NCBI RefSeq assembly: GCF_045679555.1
Contig: NC_092089.1
Location: 2,060,663 to 2,124,662, forward strand
Length of the DNA: 64,000 bases
DNA from: Salvelinus alpinus
Taxonomy: Eukaryota; Chordata; Actinopteri; Salmoniformes; Salmonidae
Direction: 5' to 3'
Shown: positions 12,601-35,086 of the stretch, in pieces
Layout: each line of letters begins with the position of its first letter
Position numbering within the stretch: position 1 is the first letter of the stretch
Notes under the pieces: generated by a model
What the model saw: only the letters and a program-made list of their open reading frames with translations
What the model was told of the DNA's origin: nothing
Database searches by the model: none
Position numbers and translations under genes: made by a program

Positions 12601-15600
12601 TACTGGATGCAGATACATAAAAATGGTATCGTTGAGTCAATCTGACTCTGGGGAAGTAGATAAAGGGCTTCATTGCCAAAACCCCCAAGTTTCCCTTTAC
12701 CGACGATGAACAGTAGCTGGCATCTCTGTATTTGGCATGTCAGGATGTACAGAACATTTACATGACTCAACATACTGTGTCCCTGTATGTTGGTGATAGA
12801 TGCATGGAAGAGTGTGTATATCTGAAGAGGTCATTTCAGTTTGACATGTAAACAAACGGCATTTCCCTGTAACCATAGCTTCCATCATGTAACCATAGAG
12901 ACAGAACTTGCATCTCGGATGGCGCACTAGTCCTCAGTTAGTGCACTACTTTTGACCAGAACCCTACCTAGTCTCAGAGTGCATCCAACACGGCACTCTA
13001 TTCACTATATAGTGCACCCTAGAACTCTGGTCAAAAGTGGTGCACTATATAGGGAATAGGGTGCCATTTTGGGCACAACCTCTGTTGTAGAGTTGAGTGT
13101 TGGTGCGAGCCCCACCCACCTGAACCTGAAGCGTGATCCAAGGCGTGTGAAGTCACTGCTGGAGGCCTTCCCAGCAGTGGGCTGGCGCAGCCGGAAGAAG
13201 GCGTGGCTCTCCACAGCACATTTCCACAAGTGTTTACACGTCTTCGAACTGTCCAATTGGAACACAAAGGTGTGCTCCTGCTCCCGCCCCTAAACACACA
13301 ACAGCCAATCACAATCAAACACCACTCCGACAAAAGCAGTCCAAATATTTCAATGTCAATGAAATGGTCTTTGTTGTCAAGTCAAAAGGTGAAATAGGGG
13401 GCGATCACATACAAGTGTGTAGCCTGTAAATGTGTGGTGCTGTGAAATGGAAATGATTTTCTTTGCATATATGAGACACCCTCGGAGAGTGGGGTCATGG
13501 GCAGGGGTATTTGTGTATTGCTCACCTGATCATCGTCCTCCGTCACCACTAGGGTGAGTCGACTCTTTTTGAAATCCAGGCGGGTGATCTTGGGCCTGGA
13601 ACACACACAGTTGACATTGCAGACTACGCAGCTGTTTTCAAGAATATATCATTGTGTGTTGGAGTGTTCATGTCAAAGTGTGTGTGTGTGTTTACCAGAA
13701 GAAGAGGCCTATCTTGGTGGAGCCCTCAAACACCAGGATGCCAGTGGGAGTGAGACCCAGAGCGTACTCCGCTCCGTCCCTTCCCTGAGGACGACACAGT
13801 CACACACGCTCAGCGCTACTCTACAACACAACTCTCTTCAAAAACATCAAACACTGACAACAGCAGCACACGCACCAACCTTGACAAAGTGCATGTCCAC
13901 TCCGTACAGCTCCAGCCATTTACACTTGTTGAGGAAGTTTGTCTCTGCCTGGGATGGATCCTTACCCCTGGGGAAACACAACCACATGCTCAGTCTCTCT
14001 CTAACACACATACCCTGCACCCCGGGTGGAATGTCCTCCATACTTCTTGCAGTAATCCAGTTCAGATGTACACAACAGATTAGGGCCTAAGGGTTTATCT
14101 GGCCAATAGAGAGAGAGCGGAACTCAGTAGGGTTTCTCTTTGGTTTCTCGCTTCCACTGGTGTCATGTCAGCTCAGTGAGCCCCAGTGTATGTGTGTGTA
14201 ATCTGTGTGTGTAATCTAATCTGAGATTGGAGCGATCATACACTAGCAGGGTTAAATACTGCCTGGATTCAATCAAGACGCTCCAGGGATTAATCCCTTG
14301 ATCCGTCACACAGACAGAGGCAAACAGAGAGAGATAGAGGGAGAGGGAGAGAGAGATAGGGAGAGAGGGAGAGAGAGATAGAGAGGGAAATCTACATTGG
14401 TGTTTTCTAGTGCTGTATCAAACCTGAGTGATACACTCCTCTATCTGAGTTGATGTTAAAGAACCAGACATTGTTCATGTGGTTATCACCTGTCCTGTGT
14501 TCTTAACCAGACACACCTACAGTCTGTTCAGACAGACACCAGTGGAGATGTCCTGTGTTCTTATCCAGACACACCTAGTCTGTTCAGACAGACACCAGTG
14601 AGGATGGTTGGATGGCGTTTTAACTCACCTTAGGTCCACCCACTTGTTAAAGATGTCTGCCTCCATGGTCTCACTCTGTTTGGGTGTGAAGCGGAACTCT
14701 GACACCAGCTCAGGAGAATGCTCTAGAGGGTCACAGTCCCCCAGCTCACCTACACACACAAGCACGCACGCGTTATAGTCAGGTGTAAAAGAAACATGAA
14801 TGCTGATTCCAGAGATACCGTAGTGTGTAAATCATCACCTACTCTGTAAGCAGTAGGCCCCCAGGTCTACTGAGACATCATATGGACACTTCAACCTGGA
14901 GGGAGAGAGGAAGGTTCCAGAACAGAGAGATCACACCAAATGCAGCGTTACTTCCAACACTGTGTGTAAGTATGTAGTGCATTCAGAAAGTATTCAGACC
15001 CCTTGACCTTTTCCACATTTTGCTACGCTACAGCCTCATTCTAAAATGGATAAAATAAAAATGTCCTCATCAATCCACACACAATACCCCATAATGAAAT
15101 AACAAAAACAGATTTGAAATAGTATTAAAGTAGTATTTAAAAATAAAACTGAAATATTACATTTACATAAGTATTCACACCCTTTACTCAGTACTTTGTT
15201 GAAGCACCTTTGGCAGCGATTACAACCTCAAGTCTTCTTTGGTACGACGCTACAAGCATGGCACACCTGTATTTTGGGAGTTTCTCCCATTCTTCCCCGC
15301 AGATCCTCTCAAGCTCCGCCAGGTTGGATGGGGAGTGTCGCTGCACAGCTATTTTCAGGTCTCCAGAGATGTTCAATTGAGTTCATGTCCAGGCTCTGGC
15401 TGGGCCACTCAAGGACATTCAGAGACATGTCCCGAAGCCATTCCAGCATTGTCTTGGCTGTGTGCTTAGGGTCATTGTCCTGTTGGAAGGTGAACCTTCG
15501 CCCCAGTCTCAGGTCCTGAGCGCTCTGGAGCAGGTTTTCATCAAGGATCTCTGTACTTTGCTCCATTCATCATTCCCTCGATCCTGACTAGTCTCCCAGT

Positions 15601-16545
15601 CCCTGCCACTGAAAAACACCCCCACAGCATGATTCTGCCACCACCATGCTTCACTGTAGGGATGGTGCCAGGTTTCCTCCAGACGTGACGCTTGGCATTC
15701 AGGCCAAAGAGTTCAATCTTGGTTTCATCAGACCAGAGAATCTTGTTTCTCATGGTCTGAGAGTCCTTTAGGTGCCTTTTAGCAAACTCCAAGCAGGTGG
15801 TCATGTGCCTTTTACTGAGGAGTGGCTTCTGTCTGGCCCCTCTACCATAAAGAACTGATTGGTGGAGTGCTGCAGAGATGGTTGACCTTCTGGAAGGTTC
15901 ACCCATCTCCACAGAGGAACTGGAGCTCAGTCAGAGTGACCATCAGGTTCTTGGTCACCTCCTTGACAAAGGCCCTTCTCCCCAGATTGCTCAGTTTGGC
16001 AGTGCGGCCATCTCTCTGAAAAGAGATGGTGGTTCTTGGTGGTCAAACTTACCCCATTTAAGAATGATTGAGGCCACTGTGTTCTTGGGGACCTTCAATG
16101 CTGCAGACATTTTTTGGTACCCTTCCCCAGATCTGTGTCTCGACACAAACCTGTCTGAGCTCTATGGACAATTCCTTCGACCTCATGGTTTGGTTTTTGC
16201 TCTGACATGCACTGTCAACTGTGGGACCTTATATAGACAGTTGTGTGCCTTTCCAAATAATGCCCAATTAATTGAATTTACCACAGGATGATCAATGGAA
16301 ACAGAATGCACCGGAGCTCAATTTCAAGGTCTCATAGCAAAGGGTCTGAATACTTACGTAAATAAGGCATTTCTGTTTTTTTTATACATTTGCAAACATT
16401 TCTAAAAACCTGTTTTTGCTTTGTCATTAAGAGGAATTTTGTGTAGATTGATGAGGGGGAAAATAATGTAATTCATTTTAGAATAAGGCTGTAACGTAAC
16501 AAAATGTGGAAAAATGGAAGGGGCCTCGATACTTTCCGAATGCAC

Positions 16546-16632
<87 letters not shown>

Positions 16633-19600
16633 TGGGGAGGAGAGGTCCTTTTCTTTAAATGATCAGCCCTCTGATGTTCTGATCCTGTACTTTATTATAG
16701 AGCTACACACAGGAGATGTGACCCAGATGGAGAGAGAATGAGAGACAGAGAGAGTGAGAGAGAGGTTTAGTGTGTGTGTGTGTGTTGGGGGTGTTAGGAG
16801 CTGCTTACTTGCCGGACAGAATGTCTTGTCGAAGCTGCAGCACAAACAGGTACCTGGAACACAGACAAAAGGAGTGAGAATAAAACCACTGATGTAGAAT
16901 CAATCTTTCTCCCTTTCACACTGACTGACTGGCACACTGTCTTTCTCCCTCTGAAGAGGTCAGTCATTTTGCCTTAATTAGTCTCTTCCCCACTGGACCA
17001 AAGTAATTAGCTACACTGCACCCTTACACCTCTACACTACACCGAGGAGGGGGTGAGATTGTGTGAATGAGACCGTATGTATATGAGTGTGTGTGTATTC
17101 ATGTGTGCAGAATGTGCGCGCGAGTGTGTGTGTGTGCGCACAGGCAGCCAGTGGTGGTGTTACCTGGTGAACTCCTCATGTAGGTTATTGGGCTCTGAGG
17201 AGTAGAACTTCACCCTGAAGAACAGTCTGTATGGAGGACCATCTGAAACAGAGAGACAGAGCCAGAGAGATTCAATTAGGGGGAAGAAGATAGTCAGGCC
17301 AATCTGTCATTCTACCACATATTGTATAAAAAAAAAAATATATATATATATTTTAACTTATTTTATATATAAATAAAAAAAATCCTGGGGACACCAGGCA
17401 CTTAATTTAAAAATTGTCTGGAAACTTGGGTAAGAACCAGGCAGCCCTCTCTGTGAGAGGGGCGTTTCCTGACAAAGTAAACATTGGCGTCACCCTGCAC
17501 CACTCACTAATCACCATGTCAACAGCTGGTAATGAACCACCTGCCTTCCCACACACAAACCCACTTTATACAGTGCACACATTGAGTACAGGACACTGCC
17601 AACAGTCTGGCAAAAGTAGCTGGGTTTCGCTTGTTATTAAGTATACACCACACACACACTAAGAATATTAGATAGTGGGAGTGAATGGATTCACCTCTGA
17701 TCTGTTTCTTTATGGGCTTGGACACATCCAGCCAGTGCTGCAAGAGACACAAAGAAGTAGACAACAGAATGTTATACATATGAGGGGTTACAACCATCCC
17801 AGCTCTGCAGATTTTGCTGTGAAGAGACAGAATCATTAGAGCATTTGTTTTGGTACTGTCCATATGTAGCTTGTTTTTGGTCGCAGGTCCAGGAATGGCC
17901 CAAGAATTGCAACATTTACCTGCAGCTAACGCTTCAAATTGCACTGCTGGGTGATCTGAAAAGTCATAGTCAGTCAATCAATCATATAATCCTTTGTCAA
18001 ACTTGTTTATCTTTAATTTACAATGTGTAGAAACTATGAGAATAGAAAGGTTCAGAACTTGTGAAACATCACAGTTAAAAAATAAATGACAAATAGAAAT
18101 CAAAACAGGATTGTGTTCAGAGACAGATGGGAGGGGTTCAGAGAATGTATTTATTAACCCTTATTTTACCAGGTAAGTTGACTGAGAACACATTCTCATT
18201 AACAGCAAGGACCTGGGGAATAGTTACAGGGGAGAGGAGGGGGAATGAATGAGCCAATTGTAAGCTGGGGATGATTAGTTGGTCATGATGGTATGAGGGC
18301 CAGATTGGGAATTTATCCAGGACACCAGGGTTAATACTCCTACTCTTACAATAAGTGCCATGGGATCTTTAGTGACCACAGAGAGTCAGGACACTCGTTT
18401 AACGTCCCAGGACACCCTACACAGAGCAATGTCCCCAATCACTGCCCTGGGGCATTGGGATATATATATTTATTTTTAGACCAGAAGAAAGGGTGCCTCC
18501 TACTGGCCCTCCAACACCACTTCCAGCAGCATCTGGTCTCCCATCCAGGGACCAACCCTGCTTAGCTACAGAAGCAGGCCAGCAGTGGGATGCAGGGTGC
18601 TATGCTGCTGGCTAGATGGGAGGGGTTCAGAGATAGATGGGAGGGGTTCAGAGATAGATGGGAGGGGTTCAGAGATAGATGGGAGGGGTGAGTGGAGCTG
18701 AAGGCTGAGACTCATAACAAACAAAAGATTACTATTGTAAAAGACATTGTGTCTGTAATATGTATAAACTGGAAGTAGAAGCCTAAGTAGAAGCCTTCAG
18801 TCTCTTGGTCCCTGCATCAAAGCAGGGACCGAGAGACTGAAAAACAGCTTCTATCTCAAGGCAATCAGACTGTTAAACAGCCACCACTAACATTTAGTGT
18901 CCGCTGCCAACATACTGACTCAACTCCAGCCACTTTAATGATGGAAATTTATGTAAAAATGTATCACTAGCCACTTTAAACAATGCCACTTAATATAATG
19001 TTTACATACCCTACATTACTCATCTCATATGTATATGTATATACTGTACTCTATATCATCTACTGCATCTTGCCATCTTTATATAATACATGTATCAATG
19101 TATCACTAGCCATTTTAAACTATGCCACTTTATGTTTATATACCCTACATTACTCATCTCATATGTATATACTGTACTCTATACCATCTACTGCATCTTG
19201 CCTATGCCGTTCTGTACCATCACTCATTCATATATCTTTATGTACATATTCTTTATCCCTTTACACTTGTGTGTATAAGGTAGTAGTTGTGGAATTGTTA
19301 GGTTAGATTACTTGTTGGTTATTACTGGATGGTCGGAACTAGAAGCACAAGCATTTCGCTACACTCGCATTAACATCTGCTAACCATGTGTATGTGACAA
19401 ATAACATTTGATTCGATTTGATTTGAAAAGTGTTGTTGTCCATTACTTTACTCCAATTAGGGGAGGGGTGGTAGAGGAAAATAATAAAGGAAAATATAAA
19501 AATGTATGGGGGATTGGAAATGATGCAGACAATTAGATTGATAGAACCCACAATCTATCTGCAATATTAAAGCTGATCTACCCCTAAAAATAAAAAGTAG

Positions 19601-22216
19601 AGAGAGAGACAGGCAGAGAGACAGCGACAGGCAGAGAGACAGCGACAGGCAGAGAGACAGAGAGAATATGACAGATAGCTGGAGCGTCAGATCAATCATT
19701 TTAACACCACACTGTGATTGATTTAACTAGTGTCATTACATCATAGGGAAGCCCCTCAGCAATGGCAGGTTGTGGTGTGTGTGTGTTCAGAGGCTTTGAG
19801 TATATCTACTCACTGAGACTTGTTCTGGGTCCATGAACTGCAGTCCAAAGTAGTCAGCCTCCACCAGGTCCAGATGATACCTGATCTGGTCAAACAGCTC
19901 CTGGCCCTTTGACCTTTTCTGTTAAACACACACATGTATTATAGTCACAATAGGGAGGCTGGAGAATAAACAGCCTAGACCTTGTGTGTGGATATGGAGC
20001 AGAATGACAGAGTGTGGGTGTGTGTCATTACTAGGGACTGCATCTGGGGCAGAATCAGAGGGAGAATACCTGAGGAAGAAGCCATAATTCAGGCCTTTGT
20101 CTTTGAAACACCCACAATCCATAGGGCTCTTGAGCTGAACACCCACCAAGATGCAATGCCCCAAACCACTAAAAAGCTGCACCCCTCAAAGTGTGTTTTT
20201 AAAAGAGAGAGGATAACCTTGTACTTTGTTTCCTGATAACAAGTATGAACCTGCCAACCTGTGTGTCACACACACACACACAAAAAAAAACTCTTGCCCT
20301 TCCTGTTCCTCTCCAGCTCCCGTCAAAGCACAGCACAACACACACACACACTTCCAAAACAGCCCCTACCCAAAGCACTATCCCTAGACAGACAGACATT
20401 CCCCCTAGATATTATCCCCAAAGCTCCTGTGTAGATCTGGATTAGACAGCAGGTGCAAGTAAAAATGGGACAAAGTCCATCAAGCCTATGTGAAGGCAGA
20501 AAAGGTGAAGTTAACACCATAGTGTTAGTACCCATCAACTCATATCTAGATGAGTGTTTAGGGGGTAGTGGCTAGCTGAAAGTGCCTAGGGGCATAGCAC
20601 TGGGGTGTTAAGGGGTGTTGAGGGTGCTACAGCACCCCTTGATAAATCACAAGAAAAACATTTTAAATACATAATATTTTTGTTCACAAAAGTAGTGCCC
20701 TTGGCCTTTACTACTCCTGTATGAGCAGACCCCTGACAAATAAAAGTCAGCACCCCCACCCCTAAACATCTTCCCCTAGGGGGCAGGCCCTAGCAGGTCG
20801 ATTTTGGATGAAGACAAGAGTTCAATTGAATTCATTTCAACTCAATACAGCTGTAGATGAATCCCTGAGGGAGGATTCAGCAGTCATGTTCAGGCTTGTT
20901 CCTGTTAGAGCTCTATATAGACTCTGGTTTCAATCAGCTGACGTCTGGTGGCCGTTAGCATGAGCTAGTTCTAATTAACAAGAGAAAACTAAGGAAATAG
21001 TCCTTACATACACACGCCTGTATTCTCTAAGGCAAAGTTATAGCCTACTGTTTGGAATAGATTTAATGTGATATTACTGAATGTACTGTTTAGTTCTGAA
21101 GAGAGGATGCTTTCCACACACTGCAATAAATTATCTCCGGAGTCAAACTTCATAAAGCATATTAACTACACCCAGGCTCCACGCACCTGCAGCGCACTAA
21201 TTTAACTTCAACAACTTACATCCTCACACAGTGAATTGCTATCATGTTCTGATGTTTTGTCTATTTGCCAGAGAATTTCTTGCCTGATACAAATCAAACG
21301 TAACTACTCGCGTCTCTACAGTAACATTAGGTCATAGGTTCTCTATCCATGACCATTGATTCCCTCAGCAGTCTTCCTGTATGTATTCAAAAAGTGACGC
21401 ATGAGACGGCTTCACTGACCATGATGACACGCGCACAAACTCGACCTTTATGATAAAACTCTCTCAAGACAACATGACGCACACATGCCTACGTCTCCCC
21501 TGGACACACACATTCTTTCTCGTCACAGCGCCACAAGATAAATCACATCACTCCCTCACAGAGAAGAGAGAGAGATAGAAAACTGAGGATGGCGGGAAGG
21601 TGGCAGAGAGGGGGAGGGAGATGGGCAGAGAGAGGGAGGGAGATGGGCAGAGAGAGAGAGGGAGGGAGATGGGCAGAGAGAGAGAGGGAGGGAGATGGGC
21701 AGAGAGGGAGGTGGAGGTTTCTCTGAGGTAGGCAGCTTCCTGCCAACAGTCAGAATGGGGAAGTAATGTGGTGTATTGGCTGATCACAACACCATCTGTA
21801 GCCCTACCCCTCACCGCACAGAACACACACAATGACAGGTGTTAAAACTCCATGGTGCTGAATGACCCAAGCCATACAACCATAGAAGAACAGTCACTTT
21901 ATATTCTGCTGAGAGACAATTATATCTGAAAATAATATGGAGACACCACACACACACTCACTGGTATATCCACGTTAACGTCCGACCCATCCAGCAGCAG
22001 CACGCGGCAGGTGATTGCATCCTTGTCGGTCCCAGCCGCTGGGATGTGTACGGCCGCTCCCCCGGTCACCACGGCGGGCGCGTGGACGACCTGCTGCTGG
22101 TGCGCGAGGAGCGCGGGGTTCGCGGTTCCCCCTCTTCCTTTCCCGTCCCGTTCGTCCGCTGTCTGAAACCGTCTGCGCGAGCGGTGGCTGAACGTCCGGC
22201 GTAGGAAGCCCATCAT
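3697..22216 (-). CDS. epb41l4b: Band 4.1-like protein 4B (FERM protein, EHM2-type), long isoform
   Basis: Cortical FERM scaffold linking membrane proteins to actin in the family. Exons read on the minus strand: 22216-21962, 19918-19814, 17737-17695, 17242-17164, 16853-16809, 14895-14843, 14749-14629, 13967-13880, 13784-13696, 13595-13526, 13289-13120, 12288-12176, 12003-11973, 10208-10175, 10019-9925, 8170-8016, 7136-7021, 6936-6826, 4673-4515, 4331-4196, 4055-3928 and 3760-3697. Start MMGFLRRTF resembles human MLRFLRRTF. The FERM domain spans about residues 66-365, with [17 protein letters not shown] and the FERM-adjacent LGSRFRF then TEYQATH. The tail keeps [21 protein letters not shown] and terminal LLMTEL, all recognisable in the human long form from memory. 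All junctions keep phase except between 6826 and 4673, where an exon of length 2 mod 3 is missing or unseen. The 12176 and 4196 donors (GTTGGT, GTTATC) are weak. Without that exon about 753 aa. Confidence 0.93.
4795..5205. repeat. GA-rich imperfect tandem repeat in epb41l4b intron
   Basis: Purine-rich segment built from variants of gagaagaggagaggacagga and gatgacagaggaggatgaga. It lies between two 3'-end exons of epb41l4b, in the interval where one exon could not be found. Open frames here (poly-Ser/Leu on the minus strand, poly-Glu/Arg on the plus) are products of composition. Confidence 0.85.
5240..6839. repeat. 38-bp minisatellite derived from an exon/splice-donor junction
   Basis: About 42 copies of a 38-bp unit, actcactctatagacagcct followed by ccatcactaggtgtcagt. 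Read on the minus strand each unit holds GATGGAGGCTGTCTATAGA followed by GTGAGTACTG. This is the last part of the epb41l4b exon at 6936-6826 (codons for MEAVFR) plus its splice donor. The array is continuous with the true exon end, so its founder was the exon-intron boundary. Variants are gtgtc/ggggtc, ccatc/ccgtc, cactct/cagtct, and a few units with an extra cact. Confidence 0.95.
7160..7996. repeat. 23-bp minisatellite filling an epb41l4b intron
   Basis: About 36 copies of a 23-bp unit, ataacctggctgccgtggtg plus tgt, with ata/ctgta and ggc/gcc variants. The array occupies nearly the whole intron between the exons at 8170-8016 and 7136-7021, leaving about 20 bp on each side. Confidence 0.95.
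8171..9924. other. Intron of epb41l4b without recognisable features
   Basis: AT-rich single-copy-looking intron sequence with a short GT tract near 8408-8463 and no supported exon. An acceptor-like site near 9650 was considered, but the flanking exons (10019-9925 and 8170-8016) join in frame without it and the joined product matches the family. Confidence 0.6.
10358..11936 (+). mobile_element. Tc1-like DNA transposon, decayed, in epb41l4b intron
   Basis: Inverted ends: the left end begins after TA at 10356-10357 and reads through ttgttgtgttacagcctgaa. The right end carries the inverse (cactttgtaacaaca, aaaaaggtcaagg, catactttctaagg) and stops before TA at 11937-11938. The plus-strand interior is a degenerate transposase: an N-terminal fragment near 10780, and near 11430-11570 a DDE-type remnant resembling QQDND, KTVNV and LENLWQDL. 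Many stops and frameshifts make it inactive. Related to the copy at 60233-63456. Its right end is about 36 bp from the exon at 12003-11973. Confidence 0.9.
12311..12700. mobile_element. MITE-like element with terminal inverted repeats
   Basis: The left end tttaaagggatacttcagga (12311) is mirrored by the right end, which in reverse complement reads GTAAAGGGAAACTTGGGGG then TTTTGGCA. Further matching arms include agtcagatt and taccatttttatgt. No coding capacity. It starts about 22 bp upstream of the splice acceptor of the exon at 12288-12176. A 50-bp stretch inside it (about 12379-12429) duplicates sequence beside that exon's donor (about 12127-12177). Confidence 0.75.
12940..13085. mobile_element. 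Palindromic MITE-like repeat (TATAGTGCACT type)
   Basis: Two inverted arms, gtgcactacttttgaccaga (about 12941) and tctggtcaaaagtggtgcac (about 13027), with a further tagtgcaccct core. This matches the common teleost palindromic repeat reading CCCTATATAGTGCACTACTTTTG. No coding content. Lies in the epb41l4b intron just downstream of the exon at 13289-13120. Confidence 0.75.
14977..16545 (-). mobile_element. Tc1-like DNA transposon with broken transposase
   Basis: The left end gtgcattcagaaagtattca and the inverted right end (reverse complement GTGCATTCGGAAAGTATCG) define an element of about 1.57 kb after TA at 14975-14976. The minus strand encodes Tc1-family transposase pieces: [17 protein letters not shown], then [14 protein letters not shown] (catalytic D and E region) at 15566-15309, a [11 protein letters not shown] fragment (15912-15541), and the helix-turn-helix region further upstream. 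Frames are interrupted, so it is inactive. It lies in the epb41l4b intron between exons 16853-16809 and 14895-14843. Confidence 0.93.
16553..16626. repeat. (TG)n(TA)n microsatellite at transposon end
   Basis: A short TG run followed by about 30 TA dinucleotides, directly beside the right end of the Tc1-like element. Such AT runs are typical of Tc1 target regions. Confidence 0.95.
18148..18612 (-). mobile_element. 5S rRNA-derived SINE (OS-SINE1/Deu-SINE type)
   Basis: At 18536-18612 the plus strand reads ggtctcccatccagggacca and then ccctgcttagctacagaagc. This is the reverse complement of the 5S rRNA internal promoter region (GCTAAGCAGGGT and GATGGGAGACC), so the SINE head lies at the right and the element runs on the minus strand. 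Its 3' tail lies near 18150-18190 (ttattaacccttattttacc). The middle part is conserved-looking body sequence. 5S-headed SINEs are known from salmonids; the exact family name is inferred. Confidence 0.7.
18612..18690. repeat. 21-bp short tandem repeat
   Basis: About four copies of agatgggaggggttcagagat in the epb41l4b intron, beside the SINE head. A single similar unit lies at 18124, on the other side of the SINE, so the SINE may have inserted into this array. Confidence 0.85.
18797..19426 (+). mobile_element. 3' end of a LINE (5'-truncated)
   Basis: From about 18811 to the tail gattcgatttgatttg the sequence matches, base for base over long stretches, the 3' part of the LINE at 60464-62198, including the duplicated cactagccactttaaacaatg block. 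At its 5' edge cagtctcttggtccctg is the inverse of the following cagggaccgagagactg, giving a 17-bp hairpin absent from the longer copy. Confidence 0.9.
20545..20795. mobile_element. Possible small hairpin element
   Basis: Ends are inverted: tgtttagggggtagtggc near 20556 against cagcacccccacccctaaac near 20750, with a further inner pair (ggtgctacagcacccc). No coding content. It could be a MITE or a chance GC-rich inverted pair. Lies in the first intron of epb41l4b. Confidence 0.4.
21590..21715. repeat. GA-rich tandem repeat near epb41l4b exon 1
   Basis: Five or six imperfect copies of gggagggagatgggcagaga, 250 bp inside the first intron. Open frames on it are compositional. Confidence 0.85.
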
Positions 22217-22720
22217 CTTTCCAATTGTTAATTCTACCCACAGCGCGAGCACCGTGTTCGGTGTCCACGGGGAGGCTTACTACACGGAAACAATGTGTGT
22301 GGCGTTTGTCCCACTGCCACCACCCCGGGGCGAAGAGTCCCTCACCGCAGGCACGGAGACTTCAGGCTGCCGCTGAATCCTGAAACTCGGCAGCCGTGGG
22401 GATCACCAGCCGCATAATTGAGCAGGACCCGACAATTCGGCATTTAAAAAAAACAACCAGTTGAATTTCCCAATCATTTATTCCGTTTCAATAGTGAACT
22501 CACTCACGGAAACACACACCCCCCTCTTCGTCTCCTCTCACCGTTTGTCCCCGCTCGCGCACCTGCTGTTGCACAGATTCTGAAATCCTGGCGAAATCTC
22601 GAGCAGCTCCGCAGCGGGCGTCCCTATAGTCTCACATACCGAGGAATGAGGTTGTAGTCTCCCGGGACGCGCTTACCCAAACCCGTGGTCGGTATTATTT
22701 AATCCTCTCACGAAGAACCG
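22217..22720 (-). promoter_or_regulatory. epb41l4b: GC/CpG-rich 5' region of epb41l4b
   Basis: CpG density rises sharply from exon 1 (21962-22216) through about 22700, with runs such as ccgcagcgggcg, cccgctcgcgc and gggacgcgcttaccc, then falls to ordinary AT-rich sequence. This marks a CpG-island promoter. No TATA box is evident. An in-frame ATG 36 bp upstream of the chosen start exists ([12 protein letters not shown]), but the family N-terminus begins with the M-x-FLRRTF peptide. The transcription start cannot be placed exactly. Confidence 0.6.
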
Positions 22721-23444
22721 AAACTGCTCCACCTCACAGGTAAGTCAACCAGAGAAACTGGACAAACAGCATGCTTTGCGCCTGCGTAAAAACAACGCAG
22801 AACAAACTTTTTTTTATTTATACTGGGGCCAGGCTGTGTCAGCGAAGCAGCGCTCCCTGCCGGCCAGAGGCGACACCACGGCCAGCGCGGTGAAGGACAA
22901 ACAACAAGAGGGACAATGTAATGTTGAGGACAAGAAAAAAATAATGCAATTTCAGAACAAACCGGTAGGATTATGGTTTAGCCGAGGGATTCAGGCAGAA
23001 AGAAACACCCACACACCAGTGAAAGTGCAGAGAGTTCACCTCTCCTAAAACAAATATATTAATTTTACTCACTCCGGATATCTGCCTGCTATGGTTGTTT
23101 AGTAGTAATGGCTACTATGCCCCTCAAATCTTTCTATGATATCAGTAGACTGTACAACATGGTCTGGGACTTATGTTGGCACTGAACTGGAGCATGCAGA
23201 CATCTAGGGCAGGTAACAGGAATGTGTTTAAATGGGGTCTAACTGCACTGCAGCCTGTAGGACTCAACTCCTACAATGTTTTGATATGTACAGGCAACTC
23301 CACAGACCACAAATATACATAACAATGGACCTGGAACTGATATTACATTATCTGTCATCTAAAATTCACTCAGAATGTAAGATACCATCAACTGACTTAC
23401 TACGTCAACAAACAGACTAAGAGCTCCAAGTAGATGTCAGTGTG
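22721..23444. other. Intergenic sequence between epb41l4b and ptpn3
   Basis: Short spacer between the epb41l4b promoter region and the 3' end of ptpn3. A poly-T/A tract at 22808-22816 and no supported gene. The two genes are transcribed in the same direction with under 1 kb between them. Confidence 0.6.
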
Positions 23445-23450
23445 TTTATT
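23445..23450 (-). terminator. ptpn3: Candidate polyadenylation signal of ptpn3
   Basis: AATAAA on the minus strand (tttatt on the plus), about 535 bp downstream of the ptpn3 stop at 23985-23987, followed by a TG-rich stretch. No nearer canonical signal was seen. Confidence 0.5.
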
Positions 23451-23694
23451 CAGTGTGTCAATAATTTAGGGAAGGTGGGAGCGTGGGGTAGTGTGTGGTG
23501 GCTCTGGCAGTGTTCGTCTCTACTGTGAATCCACCGAAAGCCTCAACACTCTCCCAACAATACAGACAGACCAGTCAATCCTATAGCCGCCACTCAGGAG
23601 GAACTGAGATACAGTCTTCAGTCACTCATACAGTAGCACTTTGGTCCCAGAGAATTAAAAACATTTTTAAAAAATTGCTTTACAGTACATAGTC

Positions 23695-23984
23695 CTTCCC
23701 TGCTAGCGGTGCTCTATGGCTAACATAAGGATCGGACTAGCTGAGCACATTCGGCACTATGGCTCATTATGTGCTGTAGCAACAGAAGGCTAGCTGTTGC
23801 CGAGCACTTAAGGCTAGTGGAATGCTATGGCTCTCTAAGGCTACAGCCTAGCGGTCCTCTTCTCCTGTTAGCCTAGTGCTGGGGCTAGCAGTCCTCTTCT
23901 CCTGTTAGCCTAGCATTGTGGCTAGCTGTCCCCCCATCCTCCTGTTAGCCTAGTGCTGGGGCTAGCTGTCCCCCCATCCTCCTG

Positions 23985-24005
<21 letters not shown>
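23695..24005. repeat. Diverged ~40-bp repeats across the ptpn3 stop and 3' UTR
   Basis: Four to five clear copies of a unit like ctagctgtccccccatcctc plus ctgttagcctagtgctgggg, with older copies built on gcta/tagc words. The ptpn3 stop codon (23985-23987) falls inside the last unit, cctcctgttaatggtcc, against cctcctgttagcctag in the others. The repeat therefore supplies the last coding bases and the start of the 3' UTR. Confidence 0.75.
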
Positions 24006-35086
<11,081 letters not shown>

